Both the position numbers and the translations under genes were made by a program. Under the pieces are notes generated by a model. It was not told the origin of the DNA. It did no database searches and saw only the letters and a list, made by a program, of their open reading frames with translations. This document shows, piece after piece, positions 1-8,653 of a DNA stretch of 64,000 nucleotides; position 1 is the stretch's first letter, and the number at the start of each line of letters is the position of its first letter. The DNA comes from Rhizobium mayense (GTDB taxonomy: Bacteria; Pseudomonadota; Alphaproteobacteria; Rhizobiales; Rhizobiaceae). The stretch lies in the NCBI RefSeq assembly GCF_030272705.1, contig NZ_JARFYM010000037.1:1-64000 (forward strand), given 5' to 3'.

Positions 1-83
1 TCAACCCGGCCCAGCCGGCCGGATCGGGGGCTGACCATCAGAGCCAGTGTCGCGTTTCTAACTGGCTGACGACGTCGCGCCTC
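1..83. repeat. Left copy of a ~70-bp imperfect repeat bounding the TA cluster
   Basis: Positions 11-83 match positions 4041-4112 with about 85% identity by eye. Both copies keep the inverted repeat GCCAGT-N12-ACTGGC (43-48 with 61-66 here). The two copies lie in the same orientation and enclose three toxin-antitoxin modules. The copy is cut by the start of the window, so its full length is unknown. Confidence 0.6.
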
Positions 84-140
84 TAGTCAGCTTTGACAAC
101 GCCTAAATAGCTGAAATTGCTGGATATATAGGGGCGAAAT

Positions 141-587
141 TCATCGTGCGATATTTCGGGAGCCTTTAGTCGCCTTCTTAAACGGATCCAGGATTGTGAC
201 GCTGCGCCCCTGAAAGTCAGCGACGTTTCGGGTGACGATGACCAGGCCATTCACCTGCGCCGTCGCAGCTAGTCCGGTGTCGTCGGTGTTCTTGTCGGAT
301 TGTCCGAGCATTTGTCCCCAGTGGCGCGCGACCTTTTCGTCTACAGGAAGGGTGCGGCCTTCATAGGCGGCGAAGATGGCATCGGCCGCCTTGGCGATCT
401 CGTTAGCCACAGCGTCGTCGGTTTTCCGCTTTTTCTCAATGCCTTTCGAGATCTCTCGGACCGAGATCACGCTAATCGCGAGATCGGTATCGTCAACCGT
501 ATCGAGCCAAACCGCCACATTTTCGTGCGGCACGGGTCGACCTATCTCTTTCAGAACATTGGTATCGAGCAGATATTTCCAGCTCAA
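141..587 (-). CDS. PIN-domain toxin (VapC/FitB-like ribonuclease)
   Basis: This 148-residue protein has the layout of PIN-domain RNases. It begins SWKYLLDTNVLKE, with the first metal-binding Asp, has an acidic residue in SVREISKG, and carries the later acidic cluster DDTGLAATA followed by VTRNVADF. Such toxins cleave RNA when their antitoxin is lost. The start is TTG at 585-587, which overlaps the stop of the upstream antitoxin gene by four bases (TTGA), so the two are translationally coupled. The partner is a DUF433 protein rather than a classical VapB. The family call is secure; the RNA target is unknown. Confidence 0.85.
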   Translation of the reverse strand: MSWKYLLDTNVLKEIGRPVPHENVAVWLDTVDDTDLAISVISVREISKGIEKKRKTDDAVANEIAKAADAIFAAYEGRTLPVDEKVARHWGQMLGQSDKNTDDTGLAATAQVNGLVIVTRNVADFQGRSVTILDPFKKATKGSRNIAR

Positions 588-1174
588 TCATCCAGCGCAC
601 TAAGATCGGCGGCGCGCATGGCGGCCTTTGCCGTTTGCTTCGGATACGGCCTGCCTGCCTTCGGATGCGCCTCCGCATAGACTCGCGCTGCAACGATCTG
701 TTGTTCCTTTAGAGAGGGATAGTCGCGCATGACATCTTCGACGGTCACGCCGGCGTCGAGGAGAGCGGCAATCCGATGCGCCTCGATTTGCGTTCCCCGG
801 ATTAGCGGTTCCTTGCCGGATAGGTCGATTTGAGCAGTGAGCTTGTCGAGTTCCTTCAACTTGCGCTCGACGAAGACCAGGTGCTGACCAATGTCGTAGC
901 GCTGTTTACCGAACACGACCTCTTTCGCGAGACCGCGTTTAAGAGAGCTTCGCAACGCCTCGTAGAATTCGGACTGGCTCTTGGGGGTCAGCGCCTGTTT
1001 GAGTTCGTCATAGGCATGGAGAAACACCAGCTCGGCTTGACCGAACTGCCTAATATTCCGACCGCCTCGCTTCACGAGTTGCGGCTTGATCGGCGCCCGC
1101 TCGACAACCTTTTTGAAAAGGTCTAGAGGCGCACCAACCACAAAAGCCGCTTGTGCCGTTGTCAGATGTTCCAT
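584..1174 (-). CDS. DUF433-domain antitoxin partner of the PIN toxin
   Basis: The 196-residue protein has an N-terminal helical region (TTAQAAFVVGAPLDLFKKVVE) that resembles a small HTH. Its C-terminal DUF433 segment has the hallmarks LIRGTQIEAHRIAALLDAG, VEDVMRDYPSL and ARVYAEAHPKAGRP. DUF433 proteins are commonly found next to PIN-like toxins and are presumed antitoxins and autoregulators. I chose the ATG at 1172-1174 because an AAAGGGT ribosome-binding site precedes it; an ORF extension to 1252 lacks support. The gene ends inside the toxin start codon. A second DUF433 gene lies at 3157. Confidence 0.8.
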   Translation of the reverse strand: MEHLTTAQAAFVVGAPLDLFKKVVERAPIKPQLVKRGGRNIRQFGQAELVFLHAYDELKQALTPKSQSEFYEALRSSLKRGLAKEVVFGKQRYDIGQHLVFVERKLKELDKLTAQIDLSGKEPLIRGTQIEAHRIAALLDAGVTVEDVMRDYPSLKEQQIVAARVYAEAHPKAGRPYPKQTAKAAMRAADLSALDD

Positions 1175-1255
1175 CCTATTACCCTTTCTAATACACCCCC
1201 AAACATAGGAGCGAATTAGAGAGAGTGCAAGGCCCGGACCGACGTGAGCCAAAGA

Positions 1256-2542
1256 CTACGGCCGCACTTCGTCCACTAGGGTCAGAGTCTCGAGGCGATC
1301 AAGAAGCTGCTTGGCTTTCGATTCTCCGAGCAGTTCAGGCGCCGATGTCGGCCAATGCTCCAGCGCCCGCCTGACTGTGGCCACGACCTCCCGGGTGATC
1401 AGCTTGTCGTCCAGGCGCAGAAAACTTGCGACCCTCTCAAAGCGATGTAGGTTCACACTTTCGAAGCTGTGGGTTTTGACGAACCTCAACGCCATAGTGT
1501 CGGACGGCATGTACAGAACGGTCGGGACGATATCGTAGGCCGGCGACAATCGGATTTCGCCGGGCGCCGGGAAGCGGAAAGACCAGTTTTTGAGATGGTT
1601 GTCGCCATTGCCTAAAAGCACGTCTGCAACAACCCTGCGGATGGCTTCCAATATATCATCGCGATGGTCGGTGCTGAAGCGGCGCACCATGTTGATGATG
1701 GTCTCGGTCGTTGCCATCGTATATTTTCGATCGCCTATCGCTCCCAGGATTTGGGCCGCGTCTTCGATGTGAATGCGACGATCATCGTCGGCACGGTCGA
1801 AGCGATCGACGACGAGAACGCGCTCACCATGAGCCAACAGTTCCGCAGGGACGCCGCTGATAGCAGTGCTGGAGACAAGCCGGCAGTTTGCTGTTCGCAC
1901 GCCGATCATCCTTGCCATCTGCATGGCCGCGTGTTCAGCCTCCGGCAGCCCTGGGTATCGCTCGCTTGCGACCTTGATGATGCATCGGCCGGTGTTACCG
2001 CGACCCGGAACCGTCAATCTGTCGCCCTCGACGTTGGCGGTGAACTTGAGCTGGACGCCTGCGAGCGAGAATTTAACCGCGCCGTCAGGCAGCGGAACAT
2101 CCACGCCATGTACCTTTTCGATAGTGATTGGCCCGGCTGACGCTGGTATTGCTGTTTCCGGTACGACGAGGATTGCGCCGGGAAGATCGCCACCGAGGCG
2201 GGTCAAGACGTCGAATTCGTCGTGATCGCCCGGCCCCATTTCGTTCAATACCAGATCCCTAAGGGCGCCCTCAGGAAGCAATCCTGAAAACCACGGTGGC
2301 AATGTGCCGTGAAGGCCAATTTTGTCGCCACGCCGCGCCAGACGATTGCGTGTGCCCTCGTCATCGTCAGGATCGGACCAACCCAGGCTTAGGATTGGCC
2401 GCCTTGGATCTCGCAGGAACGTCTCGGCAACTACAAACGCGACCGCGCCGTCGCTGTCGCGCGTCAGGGTCCCTACTCTAATCTTCCCGAGGTTCTGATC
2501 CAGAAGATGGACGCCGAGGATCGCCGATGATTTCGCCATCAT
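1256..2542 (-). CDS. hipA: HipA-family serine/threonine kinase toxin
   Basis: The 428-residue protein matches HipA kinases. An N-terminal HipA subdomain carries the GLLPEG motif (residues about 85-95). LAGVQLKF is the nucleotide-binding loop region, GNGDNHLKNWSF holds the catalytic Asp, and AYDIVPT takes the place of the DFG motif. Known HipA kinases phosphorylate aminoacyl-tRNA synthetases and cause growth arrest. The gene follows hipB with a 4-bp ATGA overlap, the usual hipBA arrangement. All expected kinase motifs are visible, so the toxin is probably active. Confidence 0.93.
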   Translation of the reverse strand: MMAKSSAILGVHLLDQNLGKIRVGTLTRDSDGAVAFVVAETFLRDPRRPILSLGWSDPDDDEGTRNRLARRGDKIGLHGTLPPWFSGLLPEGALRDLVLNEMGPGDHDEFDVLTRLGGDLPGAILVVPETAIPASAGPITIEKVHGVDVPLPDGAVKFSLAGVQLKFTANVEGDRLTVPGRGNTGRCIIKVASERYPGLPEAEHAAMQMARMIGVRTANCRLVSSTAISGVPAELLAHGERVLVVDRFDRADDDRRIHIEDAAQILGAIGDRKYTMATTETIINMVRRFSTDHRDDILEAIRRVVADVLLGNGDNHLKNWSFRFPAPGEIRLSPAYDIVPTVLYMPSDTMALRFVKTHSFESVNLHRFERVASFLRLDDKLITREVVATVRRALEHWPTSAPELLGESKAKQLLDRLETLTLVDEVRP

Positions 2543-2886
2543 GGTTCCCCATTGTCGTCTTCATCGAGATCGACGAAAAGTTCCTCAAATGCGCTGGCCG
2601 CCGTACCTTTGCTCTGCTGTTCCCCAGCATCGCTAATCAGCTGTCTCACTTCCGCGATCCGGGACTTCGGCAGCAGGACAGGCACAAGGTCAAGGGCATC
2701 GCAGATTTCCGCAAACAGCGTCAGTCGGTCCCTACCCCGCCGATCGGTCGCAAGGTCCCGTTCGAGTTCCGATATTCGCGCCCGGTCCCGACCGAGTCTT
2801 GTCGCAAGTGCAGGCTGACTGAGACCGCGTTGTTTACGGGCAGCCAGCAGTTGCTCGCCGAGGGTGTTGAAAATCGTGGTGCTCAT
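2539..2886 (-). CDS. hipB: HipB-like XRE antitoxin
   Basis: The 115-residue protein has an XRE/Cro helix-turn-helix: LGEQLLAARKQRGLSQPALA, then RLGRDRARISELERDLA. It has a 50-residue acidic C-terminal tail ending DLDEDDNGEP. This is the architecture of HipB, which binds HipA and represses the operon. The gene lies immediately upstream of hipA and overlaps it by four bases. A perfect 14-bp palindrome lies 65 bp upstream of the start. The ribosome-binding site before the ATG at 2886 is weak. Confidence 0.88.
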   Translation of the reverse strand: MSTTIFNTLGEQLLAARKQRGLSQPALATRLGRDRARISELERDLATDRRGRDRLTLFAEICDALDLVPVLLPKSRIAEVRQLISDAGEQQSKGTAASAFEELFVDLDEDDNGEP

Positions 2887-2950
2887 GCGGAATGTCGCCC
2901 ATCTATTGCTGAGTGTCCGGAATTGCGTACGACCTTAAGATAAACGAGAA

Positions 2951-2964
2951 TGCGGAATTCCGCA
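2951..2964. promoter_or_regulatory. Candidate HipB operator palindrome
   Basis: TGCGGAATTCCGCA is a perfect 14-bp palindrome upstream of hipB. HipB proteins repress their own operon by binding palindromes, so this is the best operator candidate. A partial match (TCCGGAATTGCG) lies closer to the gene near 2917-2928. Assignment is by position and symmetry only. Confidence 0.5.
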
Positions 2965-3156
2965 ACAGGAGGTCATTTCGAGCGAAATAGCGCAATGATT
3001 TAACGGTGGCCCAGCGGCGATTCGATCTTGGCTCGTCCTCATCAACCCAGTGCTTCGAGTCCAACCGGCGACCACCGATCCGTCCCAAGCCTTGATATCG
3101 TCCCCAACAAATTATATATTCCGGCCCATCGGAAGAATTAATACGGAGGCTCAACC

Positions 3157-3810
3157 ATGCCCGCAGTTGCCGAGATGCTGAAGGCGAGCGAGGCTGCCGT
3201 TGTCTCGCGCGTGAGCCTGCGCGACGTCAATCGCGTCATCGACGAGCACATCTTGCCAGAAGCGTTCGTATCGCTCGACAACGGTCGTCATGTCCTCGCC
3301 GGAGCCTGCTCGCTTATCACGTTTTACTTCGAAAGCGCCCGCCGCCTTACCTCGGAAGAACGCCTGTTTACCATCCGGACGGCAGAAGCCCGGCTCGCAA
3401 GCGCCCGCAGCCTCCCGTGGTCCGCTCTATTGCGTGAAGACTGGACCGTGCACCACGAGTTTCTGACGATCGATCTCATGCCCTTTATGAGGGGCGCGAG
3501 CGAGCGGCTGGACGACCTCACCGCGGCGCGGGAAGCCGTGACATCATCGCCCGAGATCCTTGGCGGGACGGCCGTCATTCGGGGCACCCGCGTTCCTGTC
3601 CATGATGTTGCCGCGTCTGTATCCGCGAGCCATTCAACGGAGCGCATTCTCGAAACCTGGCCGAGCCTAGACGCAGAGAAGATCAGGCTCGCGACAATCT
3701 ATGCGGAAGCTAATCCCTTGCGTGGGCGGCCCCGCGTCCTGGGCGACCTTCCCGAAGGATCGGTCATCCTCACAGATCGTTGCGTCCCCCGTCGCAGGAA
3801 GGCGGGATGA
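3157..3810 (+). CDS. DUF433-domain antitoxin of a second, broken TA pair
   Basis: The 217-residue protein has an N-terminal MerR/AlpA-like region (MLKASEAAVVSRVSLRDVNRVID). Its C-terminal DUF433 domain is marked by LGGTAVIRGTRVPVHDVAASV, ILETWPSLDAEKIRLATIYAEANP and RGRPR. A clear GGAGG site precedes the ATG. Its stop overlaps the start of a short DUF5615 reading frame by four bases (ATGA), the usual layout of this TA class. Because that toxin is truncated, this antitoxin is probably an orphan that may still repress its promoter or cross-talk with the DUF433 pair at 141-1174. Confidence 0.8.
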   Translation: MPAVAEMLKASEAAVVSRVSLRDVNRVIDEHILPEAFVSLDNGRHVLAGACSLITFYFESARRLTSEERLFTIRTAEARLASARSLPWSALLREDWTVHHEFLTIDLMPFMRGASERLDDLTAAREAVTSSPEILGGTAVIRGTRVPVHDVAASVSASHSTERILETWPSLDAEKIRLATIYAEANPLRGRPRVLGDLPEGSVILTDRCVPRRRKAG

Positions 3811-3920
3811 AGTTTCTGATTGATGAGTACCTCAGTCCTGAACTGGCCAAGATAGCGCTGGAAAAAGGTTATGGTGCGTCACCTTGCAGTTTGATTTCTG
3901 GAAGCATCGTGTGGCTGTGA
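3807..3920 (+). pseudogene. Truncated DUF5615 (PIN-like) toxin
   Basis: The frame starts MKFLIDEYLSPELAKIALEKGYG, which is the characteristic N-terminus of DUF5615 PIN-like toxins, including the first metal-binding Asp. The remaining residues (ASPCSLISGSIVWL) do not match the family, and the frame stops after 37 residues instead of roughly 110-120. A +1 reading gives VRHLAV then a stop, so a frameshift followed by deletion is likely. It overlaps the DUF433 antitoxin gene by four bases. Confidence 0.75.
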
Positions 3921-4316
3921 TCCCTACCCCGCCCCATGCGGGTGCAAGCGACTATCAACCGGCGACCGAACAATTGCTAGTGAGAAGGCTAAAGCCGAAG
4001 GGGTGCGTTTCACCCGCCCCGATCTGATCTTGCAACCGGATCAGCCGGTCAGATCGGGGCTGGTCGTCAGTGCCAGTGTCGCCTTTCTAACTGGCCAGCG
4101 GCGTCGCATCTCCCTCGCGCAGGACGTCATCGATCCGACTCCGAAAATATGTGGACTCAATATCGCTAAGCAAGTTGCGCCTCCCATTGTAGTCAACATA
4201 ATAATTGCTACTGAATAAATGCGAGTAATCGCGTTTCCCACTATTTTACAAAGTTTGCGATCGAGGCTCAGAGGTCGTTCTTGCTAAATCGATATGGCAA
4301 TGTTGTCCGCAATTTT
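3921..4316. other. Non-coding gap holding the right repeat copy
   Basis: No convincing gene is present. The segment holds the second copy of the repeat also seen at the window start (4041-4112) and an 11-bp perfect inverted repeat (CCCCGATCTGA at 4017-4027 with its complement at 4049-4059). The rest, to the stop of rloB, is AT-richer and shows no recognisable motif. Confidence 0.5.
4017..4112. repeat. Right copy of the repeat bounding the TA cluster, with a hairpin
   Basis: Positions 4041-4112 match 11-83 in direct orientation. The inner inverted repeat GCCAGT-N12-ACTGGC is kept at 4072-4077 and 4090-4095. Just to the left is an additional perfect 11-bp inverted repeat (4017-4027/4049-4059). 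The stem bases are conserved while flanking bases differ, which suggests selection or a common mobile origin. Confidence 0.6.
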
Positions 4317-4916
4317 CTACTTGCGCGCTAGAATAAGCGAGCCCATCTTTACCTTTACGATCAGCGGATGATTCGATGATGGGCAGCAGCGGCGGTTACC
4401 TTGGGCGTAACAAGCAGCGATGGGGGAGAGATGAGCTTGCAACAGGAGTACATACTCTGCATAGACTTCGTTCCGATGGATCGGCGCGAGCACATCGCGA
4501 AAATGCAGTAATATCCATAGCTCAAAGTTGGGCACCGATGGGATGGCTTTGAAGGGAACGGCTGTCCCCTCGTCGTTTTTCAGTTTCTTGTTGGTCGCTT
4601 CGGCTTTGGAGAACGCATTGTGGTAGCTGTCGTGGTCATCGCGATCGAACACCACATAAACGCGGTCAAAAGCCTTGCTTTCCTTAAATTGATCGATGGC
4701 ATATTCCACGATCCGCAGCGGCGCGGTTCCGTAGTCCGACGGGACGATTTTGATATCCGCGTTCGGAAGCCGTTTTTCGCGGCGAATGGCCTCAAAATAG
4801 TTAACTTCGGTCTTTTCGCCTTCACAGACAATCAGCATGCGGTCATACGGCCGCTTTCGGCCCTGCCGACGGGCTAACCGACTCTCAGTACGTTCAAAGC
4901 GGTGTTTTCTGGCCAA
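4317..4916 (-). CDS. rloB: RloB-like Toprim-type nuclease partner, C-terminus possibly frameshifted
   Basis: The N-terminal two thirds matches RloB: a basic leader, then MLIVCEGEKTEVNYFEAIRRE, which supplies the Toprim-like Glu, and VYVVFDRDDHDSYHNA, which supplies the DxD. NFELWILLHF is also typical. RloB proteins pair with RloA ATPases and are thought to act as the nuclease of an abortive-infection system. From about residue 150 the sequence (HLSPIAACYAQGNRRCCPSS) no longer resembles the family. A family-like DRKGKDGLAY string lies in another frame downstream, so an indel may have altered the last 45 residues. It starts two bases after the rloA stop. Confidence 0.75.
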   Translation of the reverse strand: MARKHRFERTESRLARRQGRKRPYDRMLIVCEGEKTEVNYFEAIRREKRLPNADIKIVPSDYGTAPLRIVEYAIDQFKESKAFDRVYVVFDRDDHDSYHNAFSKAEATNKKLKNDEGTAVPFKAIPSVPNFELWILLHFRDVLAPIHRNEVYAEYVLLLQAHLSPIAACYAQGNRRCCPSSNHPLIVKVKMGSLILARK

Positions 4917-4918
4917 GA

Positions 4919-6163
4919 CTAACGATCCACTGTTCCGAGAATCGGAATGCCACCGTAACGGCCACCAAGGTAGCCCTTTTCGAGGGCTTCACCCTTGCGG
5001 GGCGAAAAATCGAGCAACGGGAAAAGGTGCGAAACTTGCTCTGCGTCCTTTTCTGTAAACCAGATCTGGTCCCGTCGCAGTTTGTGCCCCTCAAGGAGCG
5101 AGACGTCGTGTGTCGAAAAGATCAGCTGTGCGCCTTTAGGATTCGTCGTCGGATTGTTGAACATATGCAGGATCTTTTGCACCAGCAGCGGATGCAGGCT
5201 CCGGTCGAGTTCATCCACGATAAGCAGGCGACCCCGCTGGAGGATATCGAAAATTGGCCCGGCAAGATTGAAAAGGATCTGGGTGCCGGCAGATTCGTCG
5301 GTGATGTCGAATTCGTACTGCTGCCCTTCGGCAAGGTGCCCGAATTGCGGAACATCAAGTTCCGCATCTCGAATGTCCGAGAGGCCAGAAGCGATGTTAA
5401 GCTGGAATTGACGACCCGGGCGCTTAGCAAATGACACGGAGGAAATGCCGGTATCCGCCGCCGTCATCAGCGATACGACACGCTGCAGGTTCTTCGGATC
5501 TTGAGCGTACCTTGCCGAGAAGTCAAAGCCTATGCTCCCGCCTTCCGGGAAGATGGCCATGTCCTCGGAAAACTGCTGATACAGGGGTTTAAGCTGCTCG
5601 CTGTTGAGCTGGACAGCCGTTGTCAGAAACAGCGTTTCTTTCCGGGTCGCGTTTTCCCACACCTTTTTCGATCCCAGGAAATAGTCACTGTACGTATAGT
5701 CGTAGCGGCTTCTTTTCTTCTCGTTGTAGGCGCGCGAGAACCAGACTTGTGGTTTGGCGCGCTCATAAACGAGTAGCCATTCGCTGATGACGCGCCGCCG
5801 CGTCTGCTCAAATCCGTACTGATAGCGCCTGCCGTCGATGATGAACGTCGCCTCGAAGAGCGTCGGCTTAGTGTCAAAGTCCGGGCGCATCCGGAAGGGC
5901 GTAAGATTGTTTTCTTGATCCGGCTGAACCTGGTTCGAGGTCGTAACCATGGCCTGCATGAATTGAAAGGCTCGGATGATGTTCGACTTGCCACTTGCGT
6001 TCGCACCATAGACGGCCGCCGCATTGAGAACCCGCTTGACCTTCTCGAGGCCGGCTTCTCGGGTGTGCGTGCTTTCCAGCGTTGAATCTGGACTGGCGGC
6101 CAGGCTCAGCACGGCCTCATCACGAAACGACCGAAAGTTTTTGACGCGAAACTCCAGAAGCAT
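4919..6163 (-). CDS. rloA: RloA-like AAA ATPase (ABC/SMC-type)
   Basis: The 414-residue protein starts MLLEFRVKNFRSFRDEAVLSL, the usual N-terminus of OLD/RloA ATPases. Walker A is AVYGANASGKSN, the Walker B region is LLIVDELDRSLHPLL, and the switch His is in LIFSTHDVSLL. I chose the ATG at 6161-6163 because a GGAG site lies upstream; the ORF extends to 6211 without support. It is followed directly by rloB. Such pairs were first noted beside type I restriction loci; related ATPase-Toprim pairs are anti-phage systems. Function here is inferred from family and neighbour. Confidence 0.85.
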   Translation of the reverse strand: MLLEFRVKNFRSFRDEAVLSLAASPDSTLESTHTREAGLEKVKRVLNAAAVYGANASGKSNIIRAFQFMQAMVTTSNQVQPDQENNLTPFRMRPDFDTKPTLFEATFIIDGRRYQYGFEQTRRRVISEWLLVYERAKPQVWFSRAYNEKKRSRYDYTYSDYFLGSKKVWENATRKETLFLTTAVQLNSEQLKPLYQQFSEDMAIFPEGGSIGFDFSARYAQDPKNLQRVVSLMTAADTGISSVSFAKRPGRQFQLNIASGLSDIRDAELDVPQFGHLAEGQQYEFDITDESAGTQILFNLAGPIFDILQRGRLLIVDELDRSLHPLLVQKILHMFNNPTTNPKGAQLIFSTHDVSLLEGHKLRRDQIWFTEKDAEQVSHLFPLLDFSPRKGEALEKGYLGGRYGGIPILGTVDR

Positions 6164-7055
6164 AGTCGCTATCACTCCATTATAAACGCACGATACGCAC
6201 AAAATATGCATAATTGCAATCTATTTCGGCGCGTTGGTCGAAATCATCCGGATAGAGCAATCCTAAACCGGTCGACGAACCGAAGACCTGAGTCACCCAG
6301 TTTACGGATTTACTGGACGACTCCCTGAGAGGGGAAGCTTTCCCTCCTTGGTCGACCGATGCAGCAGAAAACCGGGGCGTAAAGGCGGCCGCAAGGCCAA
6401 ACGCCTCAGTCCTCCAGTACTTGGCCTTCAATCTCAGCGATCGCGCCCTCTTCGAGCACCTGGCGGTGAGCAGCCCGGCGTCATCCAACCGCTCGCGCAG
6501 CGTCTCGAGGCCAAACAGGAGCGCGGCGAAAAAGATGACCTTCATTAAATTGCGTGACGTCGTTGCCGATAGACGACGGGTGAGGTCCTCCACCGACGCG
6601 GAACGCTACTGACTAACACGTGAATTCCGCCCCCGCAGTTGAATTCAGTCCGGCATTCCTGTGAAAACGTCAGGCAACGGATTGTCGAGTTTGTCGAGGC
6701 CGCGACATGGTGGCGTTCGGTCTACCTTATTGCGCACCCCCTTAAGCCATTGAACTCGTCTGCAGAAGATTTTTCTGTGCAGTTGGCACGACTTTTGAAA
6801 TTCACCCGTAGCGCGGGCGGAATGAGCCGCCGCGCGATCTGGAAGGCGTTCAAAAAGTCACCTCGCCGCAAATGCTTTCAAAAAGATAACGAAGGCCAGG
6901 ATGTGAACGTGCGGGGTCTGAACTGTGTCTGGCCGATTTCCGATCATCACGACCCTCGCACAAAACCGGAAAGACTTTGAAGCTGATCCCTGCGGCCTCC
7001 CCGAGCGATCGCGCGGGGAAGGTGCCAGTCAGCCGACTAGACGGAGCGCAATGAC
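6164..7055. other. Long stretch without a recognised gene
   Basis: A leftward frame at 6180-6593 (137 residues) starts with a hydrophobic run (MKVIFFAALLFGL) but has no recognisable relatives and overlaps the rloA promoter region. Two rightward frames (6348-6548, 6639-6980) look like chance reading. I see no RNA gene, transposase or clear promoter motif. Confidence 0.4.
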
Positions 7056-8378
7056 TTGGCGAAAATAAGCAGTGTGGCGGGCGTAGCGGCGGATGCAACA
7101 TTACTAAGCACCTTTGCGCCGCTCAAGAACCCGACCTTTCGTTCGATCTGGCTCGCCATGCAGGTTTCCAGCCTTGGCTCGTTGATGGAGGCAGTAGCCA
7201 CCAGTTGGCTGATGGCTACTGTCTCACCTTCTGATCTGATGGTCGCGCTTGTACAGGCGTCATCAACGCTGCCCACGTTCATTCTGTCTGTCTTTGCCGG
7301 GGCCATCGCCGATAATTTCAGCCGTGGTAGGGTCATGTTTTCCGGCAGGTGCCTGATGATCCTAGCATCTGCGATGCTTACCGCGCTTGTAGCGTTGGCC
7401 TTTGTCGATCCGTGGCTTATCCTCGGTTGCAGCTTTTTGCTCGGATGTGGCGCCGCTCTCAACGGTCCCGCTTGGGAGGCGTCAATCGGCGATATTGTGG
7501 ATCGACGCGATCTTCCCGCTGCCATAACGCTTACGTCAGTCGGATTCCATACTGTCCGGACGGTGGGCCCGGCGCTTGGTGGCATCGTCATTGCGTCGCT
7601 CGGCGCTATGACGGCTTTCTCCCTGACCACACTTTGCTATCTTTTGCCACTATGCGCCTTACGGCGCTGCAACTGGAAGGCCCGCTCTTCAACTCTCCCG
7701 CGCGAGTCGATGATTGCGGCGATCAATGCCGGAGTGCGCTTCACGGCGACGTCTTCGGAACTAAAGGTAGCGATCGCGCGTGGAACGCTCTTTGGTCTGG
7801 CCAGCATCTCCATACTCGCGCTGCTCCCTCTGATTGTTCGCGACCAATTCGCGGGCGGGGCGATCGCATATGGCATTTTGATGGGAGGGTTCGGCACTGG
7901 CGCCGTCCTCGGCGGCATCTCCAACAGCGTGTTCAGGCGGAAGCTGCCTCAGGAACGGCTAATAGCGCTCGCGTGCGCCGCCTGTGCGACGTGCTCCATT
8001 TCCCTTGCTCTGATCCCTGAACTCGCATTGGCGGCGGTCGCACTCGCCCTGGGGGGTGCGGGTTGGGTCATCGCCTGGTCTAGCCTTACCGTGAGTGTGC
8101 AGCTGGCGAGCCCGCGGTGGATCGCAGGTCGCACCATCTCGATCTATTTTGCATTAACGCACGGCGGTATCGCGGCAGGCAGTTGGGTGTGGGGTGTGAT
8201 AGCGCAGAATTTCTCCCCGGCTTTGTCGCTGGAAGCCTCCGCTGGAGCTCTGTTGCTGATCGCTACCGGGTGCCTCTTGCGGGTTCGCAGGCCTCGAGAG
8301 TCAGAGCTTGGTTCTTTAAATGGGCTCAACGCGGTTGCCAAAAGCTGGCATCAGCGCGAGGAGCCCAATGAGCAATGA
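7056..8378 (+). CDS. MFS exporter, MFS_3 (EntS-like) family, short C-terminus
   Basis: The 440-residue protein has about ten to twelve hydrophobic segments. It shows features of MFS_3 exporters: F-R-x-I-W near the start (NPTFRSIWLAMQVSSLGSLM), the loop GAIADNFSRGRVM and GPAWEASIGDIVDRRDLPAAITL. Members export siderophores or small drugs. Rhizobial relatives are usually about 90 residues longer, with a soluble C-terminal domain, so this one may be a shortened version. The start is uncertain: TTG at 7056 has a GGAG site 10 bases upstream, and no ATG is available at that point. Confidence 0.75.
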   Translation: MAKISSVAGVAADATLLSTFAPLKNPTFRSIWLAMQVSSLGSLMEAVATSWLMATVSPSDLMVALVQASSTLPTFILSVFAGAIADNFSRGRVMFSGRCLMILASAMLTALVALAFVDPWLILGCSFLLGCGAALNGPAWEASIGDIVDRRDLPAAITLTSVGFHTVRTVGPALGGIVIASLGAMTAFSLTTLCYLLPLCALRRCNWKARSSTLPRESMIAAINAGVRFTATSSELKVAIARGTLFGLASISILALLPLIVRDQFAGGAIAYGILMGGFGTGAVLGGISNSVFRRKLPQERLIALACAACATCSISLALIPELALAAVALALGGAGWVIAWSSLTVSVQLASPRWIAGRTISIYFALTHGGIAAGSWVWGVIAQNFSPALSLEASAGALLLIATGCLLRVRRPRESELGSLNGLNAVAKSWHQREEPNEQ

Positions 8379-8653
8379 AGGACTGAACGATCTCAAGGTC
8401 GAGAGGAGCTGTCCCCGCTTCGTTCCGGAATTACGCGCAAGGAGCCGCAGAAGCTTTGGTCTGCAACGGCTCCGCCGATCTTCTTCCCTCACCGCGAGCG
8501 GTCATTCCCCGCGAACCAGCAAGCTCGGCTGTCGCCGTCTTCCACTGACGCTTTGGTCCTTGAATGCAGCAGGCCAATCCGTCGCCGTTCGACCTTCGAC
8601 CGCCATCGAGGCCATATCGGACGGCTTCGAACTACTCTGAGGAGATTAAGACA

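Noticed and set aside
2951..2964. Palindrome TGCGGAATTCCGCA read as a DctD site
   Set aside because: It resembles the dctA upstream site but has no sigma-54 promoter near it and sits in front of hipB, so an antitoxin operator is more plausible.
6180..6593. 137-residue frame with a hydrophobic start
   Set aside because: No family resemblance, no ribosome-binding site, and overlap with the rloA promoter; kept only as a note in the gap entry.
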